The notes: generated from the sequence alone by a model not told the origin. DNA of 64,000 bases from Panulirus ornatus (GCF_036320965.1 NC_092261.1:18348646-18412645), one strand, 5' to 3'; numbered from the stretch's first letter, positions 1 through 14,857 are shown. Numbers and translations: made by a program.

Positions 1-987
1 TTAAACAACCATGGAGACATCACACACCCCTGCCGCAAACCTACATTCACTGAGAACCAATCACTTTCCTCTCTTCCTACACGTACACATTCCTTACATC
101 CTCGATAAAAACTTTTCATTGCTTCTAAGAACTTGCCACCCACACCATATATTCTTATTACCTTCCACAGAGCTTCTCTATCAACCCTATCATATGCCTT
201 CTCTAGATCCGTGAATGCTACATACAAATCCATTTGCTTTTCTAAGTATTTCTCACATACATTCTTCAAAGCAAACACCTGATCCACACATCCTCTACCA
301 CTTCTGAAACCACACTGCTCTTCCCCAATCTGATGCTCTGTACATGCCTTCACCCTCTCAATCAATACCCTCCCATATAATTTACCAGGAATACTCAACA
401 AACTTATACCTCTGTAATTTGAGCACTCACTCTTATCCCCTTTGCCTTTGTACAATGCACTATGCACGCATTCCGCCAATCCTCAGGCACCTCACCATGA
501 GTCATACATGCATTAAATAACCTTACCAACCAGTCAACAATACAGTCACCCCCTTTTTTAATAAATTCCACTGCAATACCATCCAAACCTGCTGCCTTGC
601 CGGCTTTCATCTTCCGCAAAGCTTTTACTACCTCTTCTCTGTTTACCAAATCATTTTCCCCAACTCTCTCACTTTGCACACCACCTCGACCAAGACACCC
701 TATATCTGCCACTCTATCATCAAACACATTCAACAAACCTTCAAAATACTCACTCCATCTCCTTCTCACATCACCACTACTTGTTATCACCACCCCATTT
801 GCGCCCTTCACTGACGTTCCCATTTGCTCCCTTGTCTTACGCACTTTATTTACCTCCTTCCAGAGCATCTTTTTATTCTCCCTAAAATTTAATGATACTC
901 TCTCACCCCAACTCTCATTTGCCCTCTTTTTCACCTCTTGCACCTTTCTCTTGACCTCCTGTCTCTTTCTTTTATACATCTCCCACT

Positions 988-989
<2 letters not shown>
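1..989 (-). mobile_element. RTE-like retrotransposon fragment (linker and RT)
   Basis: Internal piece of the window's RTE-like LINE, read on the minus strand and cut by the window start. It covers the endonuclease-RT linker (basic, coiled-coil-like KRKRQEVKRKVQEVKKR), the GKAAGLDGIAVEFIKKGG region and the RT up to GLRQGCVMSP. Compared with the copy at 9.4-12.3 kb, one G is missing near 459 (in the CIVPLYKGKG codons), so the frame breaks there: 404-979 is one frame and 1-403 continues in another. At the 5' side the copy stops abruptly at a (TA)n array (990) in the EWEMYKRKR codons. Therefore a 5'-truncated dead copy. The family assignment is firm because many copies are alignable by eye. Confidence 0.9.

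Positions 990-1061
<72 letters not shown>
990..1061. repeat. (TA)n microsatellite between two RTE copies
   Basis: About 36 perfect TA units followed by short TTA repeats. On the minus strand it is the 3' tail of the RTE copy at 1063-1857 and it directly abuts the 5'-truncated end of the copy at 1-989. Confidence 0.97.
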
Positions 1062-1062
<1 letters not shown>

Positions 1063-1065
<3 letters not shown>

Positions 1066-1857
1066 ATTATTATCATATTTTTCTTTTTTATGATACTTTG
1101 TCGTTGTCTCCCGCAATAGCGAGATAGCGCAAGGAAACAGACGAAAGAACGGCCAAACCCACCCAAATACACATGTATATACATAAACACCCACACACGC
1201 AACAACTGACTCACTTTCCAAGCCCTCCTATGCACAACTGACAGCATACTTACCCCTCTCTCCAAAACTCTTGCATTCACCTCCCTAACAACCCCATCCA
1301 TGAACAAATTAAACAACCATGGAGACATCACGCTCCCCTGCCGCAAACCAACATTCACTGGGAACCAATCACTTTCCTCTCTTCCTACTTGTACCCATGC
1401 CTTATATCCTCGATAAAAACTTTTCACTGCTTCTAGCAACTTGCCTCCCATACCAAATTCTCTTAATACCTTCCACAGAGCATCTCTTTCAACTCTGTCA
1501 TATGCCTTCTCCAGATCCATAAATGCTACATACAAACCTATTTGTTTTTCTAAGTATTTCTCACGTGTATTCTTCAAAGCAAGCATCTGAAACCACACTG
1601 CTCTTCCCTAATCTGATGCTCTGTACGTGCCTACACCCTCTCTATCAATACCTTCCTATACAATTTCCCTGGAATACTCAACAAACTTATACTTCTGTAA
1701 TTCGTACACTCACATTTATCCCCCTTTGCCTTTGTACAATGGCACTATGCATGCATTCCGCCAATCCTCAGGCACTTCAACATGAGCCATACATACACTG
1801 AATATCCTCACCAACCAGTAAACAACACGGTCACCCTCTTTTTAAATAAATCCTACT
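1063..1857 (-). mobile_element. RTE-like fragment with internal deletion
   Basis: Minus-strand copy with its 3' end at 1062-1199 (A-rich tail, hairpin core with TCTCCCGCAATAGCG, short 3'UTR). Near 1200 the 3'UTR is joined directly to the RT codons for VSQLL, so the FADD motif, the thumb and the whole C-terminal region (about 0.9 kb) are missing. The remaining RT (FMDLEKAYDRV, GLRQGSVMSPWLFNLFMDG) runs to about 1598 in one frame, then breaks and continues to 1857 (IPGKLYRK/VPEDWRN-like region). Non-functional. The boundary at 1857 is a head-to-head junction with an older plus-strand copy. Confidence 0.85.
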
Positions 1858-2775
1858 GCAATACCAGAGAGAAGAGCGAGTATGCCGAATAAGGGGGATG
1901 AGAGGGCCTGGCAAGTGACTTATTTGATGTTAGCTGATGATGCATCAATGTATGCAGAATCGGGTGAGAAACTACAGAATTTGTTGACTGAGTTTGGAAG
2001 ACTGTGTGAAAGGAGAATTTGAGAGTAAATGTGAGTAAAAGCAGAGTTACTGGTTCAGCAGGGTTGCGGGACAGATTAGATGGGATGTGAATTTGAATAT
2101 AGAGGAACTGGAGGAAGTGAAGTGTTTTAGAGTGAGCATGGCAGTGAATGGAACCATAGAAGCGGAAGTGAGTCATAGAATGGGAGATGGGGCGAAGGTT
2201 CTGTGAGCATTGAGGAATGTGTGGAAAGAGATAACGCTACCTGGATGAACAAAAATGGTTCCGTATGAAGGAATAGTAATCCCAAAATCATTATATGGAT
2301 GCGAGGCATTGGCTATAGATGGGCGGAGGAGGGTTGAAGTGCTGCAAATGAAACTTGGTTGAGATACGGAGAGAATGAGTGAAGGGATAATAGGGAGAAT
2401 ATATGCGTCAAAGGTGGAGGGAACTAAGAGAAGCGGGAGACCAAACTGCAGGTGGAGGGATGAAGAGGAAGATTTTGTGCGATCGGGCCACGACCATTCA
2501 GGAGGGTGAAAGGCTTGCATGGGATAATGAATTGGAATGATACAGTATACTGGGATCTATACGCCGTCAGTGGACTGAACTAGGGGATGTGTAGCGTCTG
2601 GGGTAAGCCAGGGAAAGGTATATGGGGCCTGGATGTGGGTTGGGAGCTGATGCTTTGTTGCATTACACACGACAGATAGAATGGATATGAGCTGAAATGG
2701 CCTTTCTTCGTTTGTTCCTGGCGCTACCTGGTTAGCGCGGGAAATGGCAATGAAGTATGAAAAAGAATACATATA
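1858..2775 (+). mobile_element. Old, decayed RTE-like 3' half
   Basis: Plus-strand copy beginning in the RT at LERGASM-like codons. LADDASM corresponds to the FADD motif, so one catalytic-box residue pattern is altered. Many stops and frameshifts follow, and the segment for RRMDVLEMRCLR...LKWFG is deleted near 2350. The 3'UTR (2560-2770) contains GGCGCTACCTGGTTAGCGCG, the hairpin core, and ends in AAAAAGAATA followed by (AT)n. Much more diverged than neighbouring copies, so older. Confidence 0.75.
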
Positions 2776-2786
2776 TATATATATAT

Positions 2787-4304
2787 ATACAACATTGTTG
2801 GAACCACTATTCCTTCAAACATACCCATTTTTGCTTTCCGAGATAATGTTCTCGACTTCCACACATTCTTCAAGGCTCCCAGGATTTTCGCCCCCTCCCC
2901 CACCCTATGATCCATTTCCGCTTCCATGGTTCCATCCGCTGCCAGATCCACTCCCAGATATCTAAAACACTTCACTTCCTCCAGTTTTTCTCCATTCAAA
3001 CTTACCTCTCAATTGACTTGACCCTCAACCCTACTGTACCTAATTACCTTGCTCTTATTCACATTTACTCTTAATTTTCTTCTTTCACACACTTTACCAA
3101 ACTCAGTCACCAGCTTTTGCAGTTTCTCACATGAATCAGCCACCAGCGCTGTATCATCAGCGAACAACAACTGACTCACTTCCCAAGCTCTCTTATCCCC
3201 AACAGACTTCATACTTGCCCCTCTTTCCAAAACTCTTGCATTCACCTCCCTAACAACTCCATCCATAAACAAATTAAACAACCATGGCGACATCACACAC
3301 CCCTGCCGCAAACCTACATTCACTGAGAACCAATCACTTTCCTCTATTCCTACACGTACACATGCCTTACATCCTCGATAAAAACTTTTCACTGCTTCTA
3401 ACAACTTGCCTCCCACACCATATATTCTTAATACCTTCCACAGAGCATCTCTATCAACTCTATCATATGCCTTCTCCAGATCCATAAATGCTACATACAA
3501 ATCCATTTGCTTTTCTAAGTATTTCTCACATACATACTTCAAAGCAAACACCTGATCCACACATCCTCTACCACTTCTGAAACCACACTGCTCTTCCCCA
3601 ATCTGATGCTCTGTACATGCCTTCACCCTCTCAATCAATACCCTCCCATATAATTTACCAGGAATACTCAACAAACTTATACCTCTGTAATTTGAGTACT
3701 CACAATGTTGTATGGTTGCGAGGCGTGGGCTTTGGATAGAGTTGTGCGCAGGAGGATGGATGTGCTGGAAATGAGATGTTTGAGGACAATGTGTGGTGTG
3801 AGGTGGTTTGATCGAGTAAGTAACGTAAGGGTAAGAGAGATGTGTGGAAATAGAAAGAGCGTGGTTGAGAGAGCAGAAGAGGGTGTTTTGAAATGGTTTG
3901 GGCAGATGGAGAGAATGGGTGAGGAAAGATTGACCAAGAGGATATATGTGTCGGAGGTGGAGGGAACGAGGAGAAGTGGGAGACCAAATTGGAGGTGGAA
4001 AGATGGAGTGAAAAAGATTTTGTGTGATCGAGGCCTGAACATGCAGGAGGGTGAAAGGAGGGCAAGGAATAGAGTGAATTGGATCGATGTGGTATACCGG
4101 GGTTGACGTGCTGTCAGTGGATTGAATCAGGGCATGTGAAGCGTCTAGGGTAAACCATGGAAAGCTGTGTAGGTATTGTATATTTGCGTGTGTGGACGTA
4201 TGTATATACATGTGTATTGGGTGGGTTGGGCCATTTCTTTCGTCTGTTTCCTTGCGCTACCTCGCAAACGCGGGAGACAGCGACAAAGCAAAAAAAAAAA
4301 AAAG
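2787..4304 (+). mobile_element. RTE-like insertion with 5' inversion (twin-primed)
   Basis: One insertion in two opposed parts. Segment 2787-3703 is minus-strand RT, from NYRGISL at the junction to VVPTML at the left end. It is open except for a TGG to TGA stop (VEGQVN*) near 3010. Segment 3702-4304 is plus-strand and resumes at ACAATGTTGTATGG (TMLYGCEAW), the point where the inverted part ends; the parts overlap by about 11 nt. It runs in one frame (3705-4106) to the ORF stop, then the short-type 3'UTR with hairpin core and A14. The left end abuts (AT)n and the right end runs into (TA)n. The junction at 3702 shows 2-nt microhomology. This matches twin priming known from L1; that it is one event is inference. 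Confidence 0.8.
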
Positions 4305-4305
4305 A

Positions 4306-4368
<63 letters not shown>

Positions 4369-4375
4369 AGGAGTC
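4305..4375. repeat. (TA)n microsatellite, tail of the RTE insertion
   Basis: TA repeat with two CA/TG interruptions, directly after the A14 run of the upstream RTE copy. Confidence 0.97.
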
Positions 4376-4799
4376 CTCTATATACATCAGGGTTATGTCC
4401 CTGACGACACGACCTTTGGCGAAAGAAGGTATAAAGGGGAGTAACTTTAATGATGATGTATCTTACTGTTCCATCACATATAAACATATACGAAGAAAGG
4501 TAATGGAAAAATGATAGATGATCTGAAAATATGGTCTGCAAAGAGAACGATATAACACAACATAAATGAGTTTAACCACAGCTACTTACCAATGAGATAA
4601 GAAATTCAAGTTATATTCCGTATCAAATATTTTTTGAAATGTTAAAATGTTAAAAAACAGACATTGCTCTAATTAACAGTCATGATGTGTCAAGCCACAC
4701 ACTTATTAAAATCCCGGAATCTGTCAACCTAACCACTACGATCAGTTATTCACAAGTGTGGCCATAACCAAAAGAAATGGCTGACAACATAATATTTCT
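4376..4799. other. AT-rich DNA, nothing recognised
   Basis: No ORF of note, no repeat shared with the rest of the window, and no RNA gene seen. Confidence 0.6.
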
Positions 4800-7280
4800 G
4801 ATGACTTTCAGTTCTACGACACTTTATCAATAACATTAACGACATCAGTTGGACCCAGTTATCATTGCTACAACCTATATTCCCCCCACATTATGTCACC
4901 AGTTTACAGCAAGATCCATAGGACATCAGAACCATCCGACATCATCGATGATTTTAACACAAGACATACAAACTTCGGACATTCTACCTCAAATACTACA
5001 GGTTGAAATGTATTAGAACTAATAGAATATTTCGACGTTCATCACCTGAGGCCAAACTTTGCAACCTTTCCAGGACACTCGGCCTTGTCCACACCAGATA
5101 TAATTATTGGAAATGGCAAAACCTATGATAATATCCACATCAGATAAGGTGCCCTCACAAGTAGCAATCATATTCCCATGATAATCTCTATACCAACGAC
5201 TCTAATCCTCATTCCCGGTGCATGGCGGTGGGCTACACAGAAAGCTAACTGAAACATATTTAGTGAAACAGTCAACAAAAATCTCTTTAGAACCGACCTT
5301 GAAGGGAAGCAAACAGATAAGATAGATAAGCCTTCAGACAGGTGATATAAAGCCATCGAAAAAGCACAATCAGCTGCAGTGCCCATCAGCAGATGGAAGA
5401 CATGATCATATCCTCCGCCCATTCAAGAAATCATGGAAACTAAACACATCACCGCTTCACTAAAATTCTAGACTACGCCAATTCCAGCGGCTGAACATAT
5501 ATGCTCTATACCAATAATGCAAAGACCTCCAGCTGACTTTAATTGAAAAAGCAAGAGAACAACACTTGGTATACACGATCAACTCTCCAGCGGAGAAACA
5601 TAGTGACTCAAAAGCAATCTGGTAAGAAGTCAGATATTTACAAGGAACACCAAAAGTAACACCAAATAACTAAAAGTTAGCATTAACGAAACTGATGAAG
5701 GTATGGCTTCAGAATTCGTGAACAGATGGAAAACAGTATTCAAGATTACACCTGAAGAAAACAGAAACAATGACGAAGATTACGAAAAAGAAACAAATGA
5801 GTGGCTAACTCGGAACAGAGGAAGAACCATCCCACATCAAACCATAGACTTAGCACGACTCTCACGTAACAGCTGCCTCTTGATGGCAGTAGACTTGCCA
5901 GAACCTCCTACAGCCATACAGAAAACCAAGAACTCAGCCCCAGGAAAAAGTAAAATAGATACGAGGCAAATCTGTATGCTACCTCCAGAAGGATTTTATC
6001 GCCTTCTGAATACCTTAAATGCTAAGCACAGGATACTTTCTCGGAAGGTTCAGTGAAGCCAGGGTAACAATACCAAGACAAGAAATGCCAGAAACAGACC
6101 CAAAGAACCACCGCCCCATATCCCTTCTAGAGGGCCCAGGAAAACTTTCTAAAATAATCATGAACCTAAGGTTAAGAGGACACCTTAAAAACAATAACAT
6201 CTGTAACCATCACTAATCAGTATAGCTTCCTGAGAGGCAAAAGCACCACCTCAGCAATGGCGACGGTAGCAGTAAAGATTGCTGTCTTCAGAGGGCAAGA
6301 ATCTGTTGTACTTTTATACAAAACATATTAAGCAAAGTCACCGACAAACTGCGAGCAATCGGCATAAATAACAACAACTAGACATACCTGAGATCACAGA
6401 AAAACTACTACGTTAAGTTTAAGACCAACCCTCCCCAGAAATCATCATTAACTCTGGAACGTCAGCCAAATTACTCTTATCAAGTAACTCGCACAAAGAA
6501 GCGTCCTATTATCAACACAGTTCATAACTGATGCAGCTGGCATAACCCTACCGGTGGGTACCATAAGCATGGACATCTTTGCTGATGACACCTCTCAAAT
6601 ACTAGTCTTGAACAACTCACTTCCACAACCTACTCGTCAGAGGCAACTAGACTGAAAACATTTGAAAGGAACTGGAAGATAAAAACAAAAATACAACAGA
6701 TTTACTACAGTAGCGTCAGGAGGAACAAAGCCCCAACGGAATAATCATTATAAGTAACACGTCACCATACATCTTTGAAGAGCTGCGAAATCATGGGCCA
6801 CACACTTGCATCAAGGGCTATGATAAGACATTATACCAACAAGAGATCCGTGTAAGGAAAAGCGGCCTTCACCAGTCCATATAGATTCTGGCACCTTCAA
6901 GAGAACTAAAAACTAACATAGTATAGGCCATGATAATACCTGTCCAAACTTACTCACTTTACCAACGTTCCTCGGCTCCAAATCTCGCATTCTGAAGTTA
7001 CCGAGAAAACAAAAGAAGGCTCTACGATTCGCTGCAATCATAGATACTCCTACATCGAAAGCACCATAGAAGAGCGTGAACAATCAAAGATGAAACCAGT
7101 CGGTTCATACCCAAGAAAAAGTAAGCAAAAAGGAATGGCAAAGACTTGATGACAATGATGATACAAACTACAGAATAATCCAAGATCTCGACAAAAGCAC
7201 AAATATAGAATACCCTTGGTTCCCTTCGAAGGGTCAAAACACTCAATGAGGCTCCAGTCATCCATCATTGTATGAAATGA
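4800..7280 (+). pseudogene. Decayed Jockey-type non-LTR retrotransposon
   Basis: Unlike the RTE family. The endonuclease lies at about 4800-5240: IIDDFNTRHTNFGH resembles the GDFNARH motif, then FPGHSALSTPDIIIG, and an HIPMII stretch follows where SDH is expected. The RT follows: 5703-6056 is open (MASEFVNRWKTVFKITPEE, NSAPGKSK), then DPKNHRPISLLEGPGKL (RT motif) at 6019-6216, YSFLRGKSTTSAMATV near 6215, and FADDT (catalytic motif C) near 6575. The C-terminal end (KEWQRLDDNDDTNYRIIQDL) lies near 7110-7190. Frameshifts and stops occur throughout, so it is inactive. The motif wording and order match Jockey-clade elements of arthropods. Endonuclease plus RT would mediate target-primed integration in an intact copy. 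Confidence 0.8.
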
Positions 7281-7992
7281 ATAATGTTTGTGAATCCCAT
7301 TAAAAAGACAAAAAGATACAACACATAATATGATATAATAAACTAATTATACTATAATATAATACACTATTATAATATAATTCTGCAAACATCTAGTCTG
7401 CCTGGGTATACAAATAAAGCACCAAAAACATGCTTCCGGATAATTACCCAAATACATAAAAAAAAAACTCGCATCATACACCTGCATATATATCTTCTCT
7501 TCTATTTCAAACTATCCCTTCCCCTGTTCCACCTCTTCCTCCTTTCCTCTAACCACTCTATTAACAACAAAAATAATATCAGCTACCTCCAACACCCGGG
7601 GATATGATATAACTAACACTAATCCAAGCAGCCTATATCCATTTACTTTACAAAACTCGACCTAAAGTATCAGATTCCTCTATATGTATCATGCATCAGC
7701 TGGGTACTGCATTAACACAATGATCTCGTGGTGACAAACCAAGAGTAGGACTCGCTAGCCGCTCCCATATAGACCTCCCTCCCACCCACCTACCAAACTA
7801 ACCATAGAAGCCAGGTTGGGAACAATTTACCACTAGTTTGGAAAATTCGTTTTCACTCACACAGTTTGTTTACTCGGCCACATTATGCCACGGAAGTCAG
7901 TCCGTAACTTTACTTCAAACCCATAACAAATGTATAACATACAACATACAAGAAAAACAAGAAAAAATGACAAATGTTTTAGCATACATACC
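7281..7992. other. AT-rich DNA, nothing recognised
   Basis: Contains a short ATAATATA-rich stretch at 7325-7385 but no supported gene or recognised repeat. Confidence 0.55.
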
Positions 7993-8187
7993 TTAGGCTT
8001 GCTGAATCATATGCTTCGCGTTCGTCATGTTCCCGTCGGCGTTTTCAATGATACACACTGTGGTCAGACATAAGCCAAGATGGCATACAATATCGACAGC
8101 CAGTTCTCTATTTTGACTTCGCTTTATCACATCAACTCTCATGTCGAGAGCAACATTACCATGCTGCCTCTTGCGAACACTAGACAA
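7993..8187 (-). pseudogene. Tigger/pogo-type transposase N-terminal HTH remnant
   Basis: A 64-residue open frame, RKRQHGNVALDMRVDVIKR then VDIVCHLGLCLTTVCIIENA, has the pattern of the first helix-turn-helix (psq/CENP-B N-terminal type) of Tigger/pogo transposases: a basic start, a helix ending in VIKR, then IxxxLGLxxTTVxxI. In that family this domain binds the transposon ends. Only this domain is visible; no second HTH and no DDE catalytic part are found nearby, so it is a fragment. A domesticated gene is unlikely at this length. Confidence 0.6.
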
Positions 8188-9060
8188 CTTTCTACTGACA
8201 CTAGATTTCCGCTCAGTTTATGTAAGATTATGGGGATATAACACGATATAGCACATCGACGTGGGGAGCACTCGCGACGTACAATCTCACTCTAAAGTCG
8301 ACCGCTTACCCCCGCCACTGATTGTGGTTCCCTCTGACGGTGAAGCGAGGTAACAATGTCTCATCATAACCAACGAACGACTGTCGTTAGTATCATCATT
8401 GGCTTAAATAATCTGGTATTATAAGCGCTTGAAATAAGATCTATCTATAGCACTTAATATCACCGGTTGTAGGAGGTAGGAAGTTAATTAAAAGTGTTTT
8501 GTAATGCTGAGAGGATATCATTATACAGGATTTCGTAAACAAGTTTATCATAACATTAATATAATAGAATATGAGATCAGTAATAACTATTGCTACTCAT
8601 ACGTTTATTTCCGTAAAAAAAAACATTCATGCAAATAATACATTAATTATAGAGAAAAAATGGTAAACGATCATCCAACAATTGTTACGTAGTTATGATA
8701 CCGTTAGGTACTGTTTTCTGTCCCATTTTTGACACCGTTCCTTGAGGCAATCATGCAAATCCTAGCAATTCTATCATTATTTAGCAGATGGTGACAAAGA
8801 CTACACTACGCGACACCCCTAATCCTTACTTTAACCTTAGTGAAGGAAGCCGTGATCAGTGCGTGAGCAGCACACAGGCCACTTCAGTAGTCCAGCTCCC
8901 ACAGTGCATAGCCTACAGCTCTGAGACAACACGTGTCCTCCACACCAAGACAACAGCTACAGAGACCGAACAGCCTGCACACTAATAGAGCAGCTGCACA
9001 GACCGAAAAGATTCCATACTAACACAACAACCCCCGTCTGAATTTGTGTTATCATTGCAA
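8188..9060. other. No gene recognised
   Basis: Mixed-composition DNA with a short open frame at 8788-8985 that has no recognisable domain. I see no repeat shared with other parts of the window. Confidence 0.5.
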
Positions 9061-9065
9061 ATACA

Positions 9066-9149
<84 letters not shown>
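9066..9149. repeat. Compound (CA)n(TA)n microsatellite
   Basis: About 21 CA units pass directly into about 21 TA units. Confidence 0.98.
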
Positions 9150-9151
<2 letters not shown>

Positions 9152-9252
9152 TACAAACCTCTAATAGCCAGGATCGAACCCGGGACCCCTGTGCAAGAGG
9201 CAGGCATGCACAGGGATCCCGGGTTCGATTCTGGCTGTTGGAGGTTTGTATG
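9150..9252. repeat. Near-perfect 45-bp inverted repeat with tRNA-like B box
   Basis: The arms 9150-9194 and 9208-9252 are reverse complements with four mismatches in 45 positions, around a 13-nt spacer. Each arm contains a pol III B-box-like motif (GGGTTCGATTCT on the plus strand of the right arm). Flanked by (TA)n on the left and by 36 nt then (TA)n on the right. Probably a folded-back fragment of a tRNA-derived SINE. Confidence 0.85.
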
Positions 9253-9287
9253 TTCTATGAAGGTGCGCGTTCATATGCACTTTATTC

Positions 9288-12321
<3,034 letters not shown>

Positions 12322-12889
12322 GAGTAGGAGACCACTGGCGCGTGGCGCTCGGTGGTGGCAGACCATGGAGGAAGTGTAGCAGCGGGAAAGGGGAGGATGG
12401 ACGAGGAGTTACAGAAAAGGCAACGCTACCTTCCACTGAGAACGTGTTCGAGAAGAGAATGGAATAAAATGACACGTGGAAGGTGATATGAAATTATGCA
12501 AAGGGCTGCACTGAAAACCACTCCAGAATATACGTCAGGAGAGTCAGACGCTGGGAACTCCTGGCACTGGGTCAGAACAAGGAACGTCTGTGAGGAGACT
12601 AACTTCGTGAGTCAAGTGGTTCGTGAGTCATGGCTCTCACGGTCGTGAGTCATGGCTGTCATGCTCCTACCTACAGCCTGTCGGGCGGTGGAAGCACCCT
12701 CTTCGAAAGTGCCTTTGGAGATGCGTTCGAATCTGTGGACAACGGCCGGGCTCATAACGTCTTCGATGTGGCCCGGGCTATCGTGCCAGCCTATGCGGCA
12801 CTTCAGCAACCCGGAATTATTCCCTGAAACAACGCTTGGAAGGAGGCAGAAGTGATATTGTGACAGTGATTGTGTCAGCGTCGCGTCGC
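12322..12889. other. GC-richer DNA, no gene recognised
   Basis: Less simple-repeat DNA than its surroundings. Small overlapping open frames on both strands (around 12612-12855) have no recognisable domain. It is the 5' flank of the truncated RTE copy and leads into the dispersed repeat at 12890. Confidence 0.45.
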
Positions 12890-13207
12890 CTCGCCGCAGT
12901 GTATCGAGACAGACTTCCCCAGAACTTTCTAAAGGGGAAGTAAATGTTTATAGTTGTGTTACTGGAGTGATAGTTTTCATACTTGGTGTTTTGACAAGAA
13001 AATAGTGAAGTTGGAGAAAAATGTAGCTTAGACATTGAAGCTTATTGATTCAGTGGTGAAATTGATGAGAACTGCTATTGACGTTTGTGTGAATAAATTG
13101 TACATTTCCTTTTCCATAGCCAGAGGTTGAACCATTATGTGACGTTCATTTTTTTCATTCATTTCAAGCTAAAAGTTTGTTTTCTAAATTGTTTCTTACA
13201 TTTTTCA
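12890..13207 (+). repeat. Dispersed repeat resembling a transcript 3' end, upstream of RTE leader
   Basis: Shared with 21166-21337 (plus, shorter) and 39300-39650 (minus). In the 39.5 kb copy the minus strand has an open frame ending in RDRLPQNFF, then a hydrophobic VYSCVTGVIVFI and a stop after LTRK. Here the same stretch is one base shorter and out of frame. An AATAAA lies downstream (GTGAATAAATTG near 13091). In all three places it is followed by a GT/TA microsatellite and then the RTE leader. It could be a host-gene 3' exon carried along by the element, or simply part of a long 5' leader. No protein family recognised. Confidence 0.6.
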
Positions 13208-13219
13208 TATGTATATATA

Positions 13220-13292
<73 letters not shown>

Positions 13293-13298
13293 GTATAT
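13208..13298. repeat. (GT)n with TA flanks
   Basis: GT array with one C interruption, bounded by short TATATA stretches, between the dispersed repeat and the RTE leader. Confidence 0.95.
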
Positions 13299-13668
13299 TA
13301 TCCCTGGGGATAGGGGTGAAAGAATACTTCCCACGTATTCCTCTCGTGTCGTAGAAAGCGACTAGAGGGGACGGGAGCGGGGGGCCGGAAATCCTCCCCT
13401 CCTTGTATTAACTTTCTAAAATGGGAAACAGAAGAAGGAGTCACGCGGGGAGTGCTCATACTCCTCGAAGGCTCAGAGTGGGGTGCCTAAATGTGTGTGG
13501 ATGTAACCAAGATGTGAAAAAAGGAGAGATAGGTAGTATGTTTGAGGAAAGGAACCTGGATGTTTTGGCTCTGAGTGAAACGAAGCTCAAGGGTAAAGGG
13601 GAAGAGTGGTTTGGAAATGTCTGGGGAGTGAAGTCAGGGGTTAGTGAGAGGACAAGAGCAAGGGAAGG

Positions 13669-13676
<8 letters not shown>
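13299..13676 (+). mobile_element. RTE-like 5' end: leader and start of endonuclease
   Basis: The leader begins ATCCCTGGGGATAGGGGTG (13299-13408). An ATG opens a frame starting MGNRRRSHAG at 13421. The frame shows the first endonuclease motifs: LNVCGCN (conserved Asn) and LDVLALSETKL (conserved Glu). It stops being element at 13676, in the EGVA codons, where (TA)n begins. This copy fixes the N-terminus of the family ORF. It is cut off after about 86 residues, so non-functional. Confidence 0.9.

Positions 13677-13735
<59 letters not shown>
13677..13735. repeat. (TA)n truncating the RTE endonuclease frame
   Basis: About 29 TA units directly at the break in the endonuclease codons; unrelated DNA follows. 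Confidence 0.98.
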
Positions 13736-13741
<6 letters not shown>

Positions 13742-14544
13742 CGCATCACAATAACTGTGAATCATCAAACGCTGTTTTATACTCATTGTGGTCCAGGTAC
13801 TCCATGGGTAAGGCGACCTGGCTGCTACACTGATGCTTTCTATTCTCGGTGTAGAATGGTAAATATAAAATATTTCTTTGTTATTCTTCCTTTTAACACT
13901 TCCTTCACAATTTGTTTACAATAATTTACTTTATCCTTGGTCTTGATCCCATAATGTACAGCCTTTAAACCTTTACACATGTTAAAGGTTTTCGTTCAGT
14001 ATTTGATTATCATTAAGGTATTAATCAATTTCGGGAGTAAATCTAATAGTTGTCACAGCATTACACCATTATCATAAATTGCAGTACTATTGTTATGCAA
14101 AATTGTATACCCATTCTTGTTGCATATCAAATACCTAGGAACAGATTATTACTAATAATTTTTTTGTGTGTTTTACAAGTAGCTCGTTAAAGCATTACAC
14201 TTACGAACAATCAAGTAAAAATGAGGAGGTATGCCTGGGTCTGTAATGACATGTTCCAAGTGTTTACCATTCCCATATTACTTACGTTATCGATGATATC
14301 TGTGATGGGAAGCTCTGATTATGGCGGACAACGATTTGGCTTCTTCACCTTAAGGTGGAACCAAAGTGCCTGAGATCCTCCGTCACATCATATAACTTGA
14401 AAGGCTAGGGGGAAGACCGCTCCTGCTCTTAGGTAGAATCTAGTTGTTATCATGTATTCCACATGTCCAGTACATATTACGGATATAATAACTTTACCGC
14501 AGTGTTATTGATTTAATGTTTCATATTACCTTGGGCCTTCAGTC
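13736..14544. other. AT-rich DNA, nothing recognised
   Basis: No ORF with a known domain and no repeat shared with other parts of the window was seen. Confidence 0.55.
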
Positions 14545-14765
<221 letters not shown>

Positions 14766-14770
14766 ATATA

Positions 14771-14855
14771 TTGGAAAGGATTACAATTTTGCGCGTGATC
14801 AAGTATATTCCTGTGAGTCCACGGGGAAAATTTCATTTTCCACGTGGACTCATAC

Positions 14856-14857
<2 letters not shown>
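14771..14857 (+). repeat. Dispersed repeat fragment ending in a fold-back
   Basis: Starts TTGGAAAGGATTACAATTTT and matches the reverse complement of 31030-31111. At 14815-14851 it folds back on itself: 17-nt arms with one mismatch around a 3-nt loop. Bounded on both sides by TA-rich arrays. Confidence 0.75.

Noticed and set aside
1857..1858. Head-to-head junction at 1857 as another twin-primed insertion
   Set aside because: The plus part is full of stops and far more diverged than the minus part, so they differ in age.
7993..8187. Domesticated CENP-B/pogo host gene
   Set aside because: Only one helix-turn-helix is present, with no catalytic or dimerisation part nearby.
12612..12855. Small overlapping frames near 12.7 kb as a host exon
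   Set aside because: Both strands are open over a GC-rich stretch and no domain or splice evidence supports either.
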